Shown: piece after piece, positions 58,930-64,000 of the stretch | How the letters are laid out: every line of letters starts with the position of its first letter | How positions within the stretch are numbered: position 1 is the stretch's first letter | Assembly (NCBI GenBank): GCA_016713675.1 | Contig: JADJOS010000001.1 | Span: forward strand, 1,736,001-1,800,000 | Length of the DNA stretch: 64,000 bases | Direction of reading: 5' to 3' | Source of the DNA: Acidobacteriota bacterium | Lineage (GTDB): Bacteria > Acidobacteriota > Blastocatellia > Pyrinomonadales > Pyrinomonadaceae | The notes under the pieces: generated by a model | Told to the model about the DNA's origin: nothing | Seen by the model: the letters and a program-made list of their open reading frames with translations, nothing else | Database searches by the model: none | Program-made: the position numbers and the translations under genes

Positions 58930-59239
58930 CCATTTCTGCGACAATAAAATTACTCCTCTGCGACAGTGTATTTCAGGTCTGCGACAACGATTTTCGCGGT
59001 CAGCGACAACGAAAATCGGCCCCAGCGACAATCCGTTTCCTGCTGTGATCTTCGCTATTGGTCAGGCTGATCAACGTAGTCCAAGTTAGCAGTTTGGGTC
59101 TAAACGTAGTCTATGTAGTCCGAAATTCGCCCCAACTTTACATTAGGATCAGAAGAAAGATATCTCATCCCGTAATATCATGCTTGCAACAAAGCGATAC
59201 AGATGATACAATTAAAAGCGATCTTGAGAGGTGACCAAA
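58930..59239. other. Gene-free gap containing the GCGACA array
   Basis: The 310-bp gap between the protease gene and the small protein gene at 59240 holds the GCGACA array at its left. On its right, AACGTAGTC occurs at 59075 and 59104. A possible ribosome site GAGAGG lies before 59240. No RNA gene or terminator can be supported. Confidence 0.4.
58938..59030. repeat. Five direct repeats of GCGACA at 21-22 bp spacing
   Basis: GCGACAAT/GCGACAGT/GCGACAAC occurs at 58938, 58960, 58981, 59003 and 59025, so spacing is 22, 21, 22, 22 bp, about two helical turns. Four sites are flanked by TCT or TCA on the left. On the opposite strand the core is TGTCGC, a form seen in TnsB/MuA-like transposase binding sites. 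Alternatively this is an operator array. The next gene starts 210 bp downstream. Confidence 0.55.
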
Positions 59240-59641
59240 ATGAATAGGAACTGGATCGAATACGAGGATGGGCCGAGACAACCGGAGCCGGAAAACATAT
59301 ACGTTTCGATAAACCGAGTCGGAGACCTGATGTTAAATCGATTTACTTTCGAAGCGTTGGGAAGGCCGGAGGCCGTCAAGCTGATGTATGATCCGGACAC
59401 GGATGTAATCGGGCTGCGGCCTGTAAGTAGGTTTATGACCAGTGCGTTTCCCCTGCGTAACAAGGGCCGCAGCGATAATAAACGCATCCGAATAAAACCT
59501 TTTTGCGAGCGTCACGATATGCGGTTCGACGAAACGGTTCGTTTCCTGCAGGCGGAGATCGAAAACGGGATCCTCGTCCTCGGCCTTCTCAAAACGCGAT
59601 CGACAACTCGAAAAAAGCGCGGCTCCGGCCGACGGAATTAA
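59240..59641 (+). CDS. Small basic protein, unknown
   Basis: The 133-residue protein begins MNRNWIEYEDGPRQPEPENI and has the segment IYVSINRVGDLMLNRFTFEA, LGRPEAVKLMYDPDTDVIGL, a pattern of short strands recalling AbrB-like or MazE-like DNA-binding folds, but no firm match. The C-terminal third is basic (RIRIKPFCERHDMRFDETVR, then RSTTRKKRGSGRRN). The ribosome site GAGAGG precedes the ATG. It could be a nucleic-acid-binding protein. Confidence 0.6.
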   Translation: MNRNWIEYEDGPRQPEPENIYVSINRVGDLMLNRFTFEALGRPEAVKLMYDPDTDVIGLRPVSRFMTSAFPLRNKGRSDNKRIRIKPFCERHDMRFDETVRFLQAEIENGILVLGLLKTRSTTRKKRGSGRRN

Positions 59642-59784
59642 AGAAAAGTGCCTCGAGTTTCCGGCTTCGACGAGATCTCTCCCGGAAGATCGAGGCCGCG
59701 GCTAGTTGTTTACCGGCGGATCGGTCGGCCCGGCAGGCAAGCCGCCCCTGTCGCAGCAAATACGCTAATTGTTGATCAATATTC

Positions 59785-60546
59785 TTACGCGGTCGGGCCG
59801 GGCGAACGGTTGATCAGGCTGGCGACGAAACCGGCGCCGAATCCGTTGTCGATGTTAACGACAGTGACATTTGACGAGCAGGAATTGAGCATACCGAGCA
59901 GTGCGGCGATACCGCCGAAAGATGCACCGTAACCGATGCTGGTCGGGACGCCGATGACGGGCACGGCGACAAGTCCGCCGACGACCGACGGCAGAGCTCC
60001 TTCCATACCGGCCGCGACGATGACGACACGGGCATTTTGCAGGATCTCACGCTGTGAGATGATGCGGTGGATGCCGGCGACGCCCGCGTCCCAGATACGT
60101 GTGACGCGATTGCCCATCGCTTCGGCGGTGAGTGCTGCTTCTTCGGCGACGGGAATATCGCTGGTTCCGGCGGTGACGACGGCGATCTCGCCGCCTCCGA
60201 GCTCGGTCTTGTCGCGCATCACGCGAATAAGTTTCGCACTTTCATGCCACTCGGCGTCGGCGAGAACGTTGCGAATTTCGCCGTAAACATCGGCAGTAGT
60301 ACGTGTGATCAGCACATTCGGCGAGCGAACGATGAGTTTTTCAAAAATACCTACGACCTGTTCGCGGGTCTTGCCCTGGCCGAAAACTACCTCAGGAAAC
60401 CCTTGCCGCGTCGCACGTCCGTGGTCGATCTTTGCGTAGCCGACATCTTCGAAGGAAAGGTTCTTGATCTGTTCGGCGGCCGAGTCGGCAGTTACATTTC
60501 CGCTCGAAACCGCGTCGAGGATCGATCTAATATCGTCAATATTCAT
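59785..60546 (-). CDS. larB: Nickel pincer cofactor biosynthesis protein LarB
   Basis: LarB carboxylates and hydrolyses nicotinic acid adenine dinucleotide in synthesis of the nickel pincer cofactor of lactate racemase. The 253-residue protein has the N-terminal LarB domain (RQGFPEVVFGQGKTREQVVG) and a PurE-like core (VTAGTSDIPVAEEAALTAEA, VVIVAAGMEGALPSVVGGLV, PVIGVPTSIGYGASFGGIAA). LarC and LarE are not in the window. Length is typical. Confidence 0.92.
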   Translation of the reverse strand: MNIDDIRSILDAVSSGNVTADSAAEQIKNLSFEDVGYAKIDHGRATRQGFPEVVFGQGKTREQVVGIFEKLIVRSPNVLITRTTADVYGEIRNVLADAEWHESAKLIRVMRDKTELGGGEIAVVTAGTSDIPVAEEAALTAEAMGNRVTRIWDAGVAGIHRIISQREILQNARVVIVAAGMEGALPSVVGGLVAVPVIGVPTSIGYGASFGGIAALLGMLNSCSSNVTVVNIDNGFGAGFVASLINRSPGPTA

Positions 60547-60646
60547 CTGTTTAGAATCTACAACAAACCCGCAGGCGAATAAATGTCAATGGGCCGAAAG
60601 GAACGAAAGCTTTCGAATTTTGTAAACAGAGGCTAATATCAAACAT

Positions 60647-61255
60647 ATGGAATTAACGGTCGCGATCACGGGTGCTTCGGGCACGATATATGCGCATCGG
60701 ACGCTGCAATTGCTGGCCGCGAGCGGGGTGGTCGAGACGATAAATCTGATAATATCGGGAACGGCCGCCGTAGTTGCTCAGGTCGAAACCGGGGCGAATC
60801 TTCGCGATATAAATACAGCGAAGATCAATGAATGGCTAGGCCTGAGTGCAGACTCAAAGTTAATAAGATATTGGCGGCTCGACAATTTTGCAGCGAAACC
60901 GTCATCGGGATCGAATAAACAAGCAGGAATGATAATCGTGCCGTGTTCGATGGGTACGCTCGGTGCGATCGCATCGGGTGCGGGGACTAATCTGATCCAT
61001 CGTGCTGCAGATGTTTGCCTCAAAGAACGCCGTAAACTCGTCCTCGTGCCGCGTGAGACGCCATACAACGCGATTCATCTTGAGAACATGCTCAGGCTGA
61101 CAAACGCCGGAGCACAAATTGTGCCGGCGAGCCCTGGCTTCTACCATCGGCCGAAGACAATCGACGAACTCGTCGAGCATTTGTGTTTTCGGATACTGGA
61201 TCAGTTTGATATTCCGCATTCGAAGAAGAGTGAGTGGACCGGCGAAGAGGTTTAG
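60647..61255 (+). CDS. ubiX: Flavin prenyltransferase UbiX
   Basis: UbiX makes prenylated FMN for UbiD-type decarboxylases used in quinone synthesis. The 202-residue protein begins MELTVAITGASGTIYAHRTL, with the flavin loop, then IIVPCSMGTLGAIASGAGTN with the conserved CSM, LKERRKLVLVPRETPYNAIH with RE-x-P and ENMLRLTNAGAQIVPASPGF. Menaquinone genes such as mqnD, 1.4 kb downstream, may use its product. The last codons GAG GTT TAG run into a REP, so the stop sits exactly at the border of the RAYT element. Confidence 0.93.
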   Translation: MELTVAITGASGTIYAHRTLQLLAASGVVETINLIISGTAAVVAQVETGANLRDINTAKINEWLGLSADSKLIRYWRLDNFAAKPSSGSNKQAGMIIVPCSMGTLGAIASGAGTNLIHRAADVCLKERRKLVLVPRETPYNAIHLENMLRLTNAGAQIVPASPGFYHRPKTIDELVEHLCFRILDQFDIPHSKKSEWTGEEV

Positions 61256-61283
61256 AGTGCAAGCTTTAGCTTGTCCCAACGCA
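61254..61283 (+). repeat. Left REP of the RAYT element, family A
   Basis: AGAGTGCAAGCTTTAGCTTG and then TCCCAACGCA; inner hairpin CAAGCT-TT-AGCTTG. The same REP, as a doublet, is in the M16 peptidase gene. Confidence 0.85.
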
Positions 61284-61287
61284 CGAT

Positions 61288-61890
61288 ATGTACAAGTGGC
61301 GAAAACTCACGAAGGCCCAACAGGAACGCATCCTCCGCGACCGCAAGTTCCATTATCTACCATGGCATCGTCCGCCGCATTTGGATTTTATCGGCTCCTT
61401 CACGTTTATCATCACAGCGGCCTGTTTTGAACATCGGCAAATGATCGGGAAAAGTGTCGAGCGGATAGCCGATTTTGAATCGCAACTGCTTGACGCATGC
61501 GCAGCAGTGGGAGCAAAAGTATACGCGTGGTGCGTACTCCCAAATCACTATCATCTGCTCGCACGAACCGACCGAATAAAGGAACTTAGGAAGCTACTCG
61601 GACAACTTCACGGGCGAACGTCGAGAACTTGGAACCAAGAAGACGGGGAAGTCGGACGCAAGGTATGGTGCAACTATTTTGACCGCGAGATGAAGTCTGA
61701 CAGACATTATTGGGCTAGTCTCAATTACATCAATAACAACGCGGTTCAGCACGAGTATGTCGAACATTGGCAGGAATGGCCGTACTCTAGCGCGCATATT
61801 TATCTGGAAGAATTTGGGCGCGAAGAGGCGGCGAGGATTTGGCGGGATTATCCGGTTTTGGATTATGGTAAGGGATGGGACGTTTATTAG
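61288..61890 (+). CDS. REP-associated tyrosine transposase (RAYT, TnpA_REP)
   Basis: This 200-residue protein is a Y1-transposase relative: the HUH-type metal motif appears as WCVLPNHYHLLARTDR (two histidines around Tyr) and the catalytic tyrosine region as DRHYWASLNYINNNAVQHEY near residue 147. The N-terminal RKFHYLPWHRPPHLDFIGSF is the usual RAYT entry. RAYTs mobilise short REP sequences rather than themselves. It is bounded by inverted REPs, like known RAYT genes. The closely related REP doublet in the M16 gene implies recent activity of this enzyme. Confidence 0.92.
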   Translation: MYKWRKLTKAQQERILRDRKFHYLPWHRPPHLDFIGSFTFIITAACFEHRQMIGKSVERIADFESQLLDACAAVGAKVYAWCVLPNHYHLLARTDRIKELRKLLGQLHGRTSRTWNQEDGEVGRKVWCNYFDREMKSDRHYWASLNYINNNAVQHEYVEHWQEWPYSSAHIYLEEFGREEAARIWRDYPVLDYGKGWDVY

Positions 61891-61913
61891 TTTAGCTCAA
61901 GTTCGTGGATGAT

Positions 61914-61943
61914 CGCGTTGGGACAAGCTGAAGCTTGCACTCT
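61914..61943 (-). repeat. Right REP of the RAYT element, family A
   Basis: Inverted copy of the left REP; on the minus strand AGAGTGCAAGCTTCAGCTTG and so on, with inner hairpin CAAGCT-TC-AGCTTG. The border TGAACC follows at 61943-61948. Confidence 0.85.
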
Positions 61944-61949
61944 GAACCT

Positions 61950-62705
61950 ATGACAGATACCGTCGAGAGATTTTCAAATCGTGTTGAGAATTACGTTAAA
62001 TACCGGCCCGATTATCCGCGTGAGATAGTGGCGTATCTGGAGGCGAACTGCGGTTTGACCCGTGAGTCGGTAGTGGCGGATGTCGGATGCGGAACGGGCA
62101 TTTCGTGCCGGATGTTTTTGGAGAACGGCAACCGTGTTTTTGGTGTCGAACCGAACGCCGCGATGCGAGCAGCGGCGGTACGACAGCTTGCCGAATTTCC
62201 TTGGTTCATTGCCATTGACGGCACTTCAGAAGCGACGACGTTAGACAACGCTTCGGTTGATCTGGTCGTCGCGGCACAGGCGTTTCATTGGTTCGATCCT
62301 GACTGGACTCGTCCCGAATTTAGACGAATTCTCAAGCCGGGCGGGTACATTGTACTCATCTGGAACGAACGCCAACTCGACGCGACGCCGTTTCTGGTCG
62401 AGTACGAGGCGTTTCTACTCAGGTACGCAAATGACTATGGAAATGTCCGTCATGAAAATATTGCGGACGCAGAGCTTCGCGGATTTTTTCAACAAGATTA
62501 CGGTTCGGCGATATTTCAGAATGAGCAGGTCTTCGATTTTGACGGTATAAAGGGCCGAATGCTGTCTTCATCATATATGCCGAGCGAAACCGCCGACGTA
62601 TTTCCCGCGATGATCGCCGAACTAGAAGCCCTATTTGCGAAACACGCCGAAAACGGTAAAATAAAGGTTTCGTACGACACGCGAGTGTATTTTTCCCAGA
62701 TCTAG
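61950..62705 (+). CDS. SAM-dependent class I methyltransferase
   Basis: The 251-residue protein is a Methyltransf_11-type enzyme: VVADVGCGTGISCRMFLENG carries motif I, VFGVEPNAAMRAAAVRQLAE motif II, AIDGTSEATTLDNASVDLVV with post-II and AQAFHWFDPDWTRPEFRRIL plus KPGGYIVLIWNER. The target is unknown. The ATG at 61950 follows the right REP by 1 bp, so any original upstream ribosome site may have been replaced by the RAYT insertion. No good ribosome site is seen. Confidence 0.88.
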   Translation: MTDTVERFSNRVENYVKYRPDYPREIVAYLEANCGLTRESVVADVGCGTGISCRMFLENGNRVFGVEPNAAMRAAAVRQLAEFPWFIAIDGTSEATTLDNASVDLVVAAQAFHWFDPDWTRPEFRRILKPGGYIVLIWNERQLDATPFLVEYEAFLLRYANDYGNVRHENIADAELRGFFQQDYGSAIFQNEQVFDFDGIKGRMLSSSYMPSETADVFPAMIAELEALFAKHAENGKIKVSYDTRVYFSQI

Positions 62706-62708
62706 AGT

Positions 62709-63569
62709 ATGCCATTATCAGCAGGAACATCTCCCGAAACACGCACCATCACAGTAGCGCATTCGCCCGATTCGGACGACGCGTTCATGTTCTATGGACT
62801 CGCTACCAACAAACTCGAGACCGACGGTTTGAAATTTGAGCACACGCTCAAAGATATCCAATCGCTCAACGAAGACGCCAAAAACGGCGTGTTTGACGTG
62901 ACGGCGATCTCGTTTCACGCGTATGCGTATGTTGCCGACAAATATGCTCTGCTGCCGCACGGTGCGAGCATCGGCGACAAATACGGCCCGATCGTTGTGT
63001 CGAAAGAGCCGCGTTCGGCGGACGAGATCGGTTCGATGAAGATCGCCATTCCGGGCGAACTGACAAGCGCGTTTCTCGCTCTTCGGATCTTCAATCCCGA
63101 TTTTGAATACGTCGTTTATCCATTCGACGAGATCATCGAAGCGGTGCAGAAAGACAAGGTTGACGCGGGCCTGCTCATTCACGAAGGTCAGCTATTCTAC
63201 AACCAAATGGGTCTTAACAAGGTGCTCGACCTCGGCGAATGGTGGTTTGACAAGACCGGACTTCCGCTGCCGATGGGCGGCAATGTTATCCGCCGCGACC
63301 TCGGCAAGGACCTGATGAAACAGGTCTCGAAACACCTGCACGCGAGCATCGTATATTCGATGGAAAACCGTGAGGACGCACTCGCCTATGCGATGCAGTT
63401 TGCCCGTGATATGCAGCCGGAACTTGCAGACCGCTTCGTCGCGATGTGGGTCAACGACCTCACGCTCGACTACGGCGACCGCGGCCGCGAAGCTGTAAAA
63501 CGCCTCATGGCCGAGGGCCACAAAAAGGGCATTATCCCGCACAAGGTCAAGATCGATTTCGTAGATTAA
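62709..63569 (+). CDS. mqnD: 1,4-dihydroxy-6-naphthoate synthase (futalosine pathway)
   Basis: MqnD acts in the futalosine route to menaquinone. The 286-residue protein has the family N-terminus AHSPDSDDAFMFYGLATNKL, DIQSLNEDAKNGVFDVTAIS, FHAYAYVADKYALLPHGASI and KYGPIVVSKEP; the periplasmic-binding-protein-like fold ends in GKDLMKQVSKHLHASIVYSM. Its start follows the methyltransferase stop by 3 bp. Other futalosine genes are not in the window, but UbiX is upstream. Confidence 0.9.
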   Translation: MPLSAGTSPETRTITVAHSPDSDDAFMFYGLATNKLETDGLKFEHTLKDIQSLNEDAKNGVFDVTAISFHAYAYVADKYALLPHGASIGDKYGPIVVSKEPRSADEIGSMKIAIPGELTSAFLALRIFNPDFEYVVYPFDEIIEAVQKDKVDAGLLIHEGQLFYNQMGLNKVLDLGEWWFDKTGLPLPMGGNVIRRDLGKDLMKQVSKHLHASIVYSMENREDALAYAMQFARDMQPELADRFVAMWVNDLTLDYGDRGREAVKRLMAEGHKKGIIPHKVKIDFVD

Positions 63570-63591
63570 TTAGGGCTAAATGATATTTAGG

Positions 63592-63620
63592 AAAAAGGGT
63601 GTGCCCGGCACGCCTTTTTT
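63592..63620 (+). terminator. Rho-independent terminator after mqnD
   Basis: AAAAAGGGTGTGCC pairs with GGCACGCCTTTTTT (with G-T pairs), and the stem is followed by GCGCG after the T-run. It lies 22 bp past the mqnD stop. Confidence 0.75.
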
Positions 63621-63705
63621 GCGCGTAAAAATACTTTGCAGTTCGAGAGTTTTGGTATAGACTGTTGCCGAAAGCAAAGTAAAAATCAGCAGAAATGGAG
63701 GCCCT

Positions 63706-64000
63706 ATGTTTAGGATTTGCGGCATTGTCTTTGGTCTGGTCTTGATCGTCGGTTCAAGTGCGTCGGTTTTTGGAGCAACGTATACGGTCACAAAGACCGC
63801 CGACACGTCCGACGGCACTTGCGACTCCGATTGCAGTTTGCGCGAGGCCGTGGTGGCCGCAAACGCTACCATCGATAACGACATTGTGGCGTTTTCTGCC
63901 CTTTTCAACGCGCCGCAAACCATCACGCTCGGCGGCACGGAGATCGTTTTTGCAAACAACGGGACGCTGACGATCACTGGCCCCGGAGCCGACAAATTGA
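63706..64000 (+). CDS. CSLREA-domain secreted protein (N-terminal part)
   Basis: Only the first 98 codons are in the window. A signal sequence (MFRICGIVFGLVLIVGSSAS) is followed by TYTVTKTADTSDGTCDSDCS and LREAVVAANAT, the CSLREA motif found at the start of large right-handed beta-helix surface proteins in Acidobacteriota and others. Four residues mark it: Cys, Ser, Leu, Arg, Glu, Ala in order. A strong ribosome site (GGAGG) precedes ATG. The full protein is probably large and extracellular. Confidence 0.85.
   Translation, partial: MFRICGIVFGLVLIVGSSASVFGATYTVTKTADTSDGTCDSDCSLREAVVAANATIDNDIVAFSALFNAPQTITLGGTEIVFANNGTLTITGPGADKL

Larger units (their letters stand above)
61249..61948 (+). mobile_element. 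REP-associated tyrosine transposase (RAYT) element with inverted REP ends
   Basis: The element runs from left REP 61249-61283 to right REP 61914-61948. The two ends match as reverse complements at 32 of 35 positions, each with an inner hairpin CAAGCT/AGCTTG. The transposase gene lies between. The left REP contains the TAG stop of ubiX and the right REP ends 1 bp before the ATG of the methyltransferase, so insertion left both genes intact. Confidence 0.88.

Noticed and set aside
58938..59030. CRISPR-like array
   Set aside because: Repeats are only 6-9 bp and the intervals 12-16 bp, far shorter than CRISPR repeats and spacers, and no cas genes are present.

Overview
This window reads as chromosomal DNA of a Gram-negative bacterium, most likely an Acidobacteriota of the Blastocatellia/Pyrinomonadaceae kind (an inference from gene content, not from a marker gene). 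Support comes from heptose/LPS genes (a split heptose kinase and adenylyltransferase), many secreted proteins built from FG-GAP/VCBS, BNR and WD40 propeller repeats, a CSLREA-type surface protein, large exported S9, M14 and S8 peptidases, and a futalosine-pathway menaquinone gene (MqnD). There is no rRNA, CRISPR array, prophage or large insertion sequence. Two tRNA genes (His GTG, Arg TCT) sit side by side near 45.4 kb.

Layout. 0-7 kb: partial DoxX-like gene, Xaa-Pro aminopeptidase, a tandem pair of paralogous small membrane proteins, two unknown membrane proteins, then queE-queC for 7-deazaguanine synthesis. 7-11 kb: an M16 and an M14 peptidase, each carrying an in-frame palindromic insertion. 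11-25 kb: OPT transporter, lipoprotein, PilZ protein, a frameshifted Gfo/Idh/MocA oxidoreductase, a 1092-residue BNR plus FG-GAP protein, S9 peptidase, esterase, sterol-desaturase-like hydroxylase and a peptidoglycan-binding-like protein. 25-35 kb: zinc alcohol dehydrogenase and a fatty-acid beta-oxidation cluster in Bacillus fadN-fadA-fadE style, headed by a perfect FadR-like operator and interspersed with a thioesterase-like gene, tag and ybaK. 35-45 kb: small envelope proteins, cupin, a PolB-type exonuclease paired with a beta-class DNA methyltransferase, rsmE, heptose genes, an FG-GAP protein and a subtilase. 45-56 kb: tRNAs, cmk, threonine aldolase, many DUF proteins, a secreted WD40 protein, AraC regulator, FMN reductase and rpiB. 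56-64 kb: trypsin-like protease with TPRs, larB, ubiX, a REP-associated tyrosine transposase (RAYT), a methyltransferase, mqnD and the start of a CSLREA protein.

The most interesting thread is a set of REP-type palindromes. A complete RAYT element (61249-61948) is bounded by 35-bp inverted REPs and fits exactly between the ubiX stop codon and the start codon of the next gene. The same REP, as an inverted doublet, is inserted in frame inside the M16 peptidase gene. A different doublet is inserted in frame inside the neighbouring M14 peptidase gene. Others supply stop codons to flanking genes: one doublet provides TGA to both of two convergent genes, and a single REP encodes the C-terminus and stop of the aminopeptidase. 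The palindromes therefore reshape protein ends and interiors, much as Rickettsia palindromic elements do.

Start codons were moved inward from the longest possible reading frame where a ribosome site, signal peptide or domain boundary favoured it. No computation or database search was run. All family assignments come from recognising motifs by eye.
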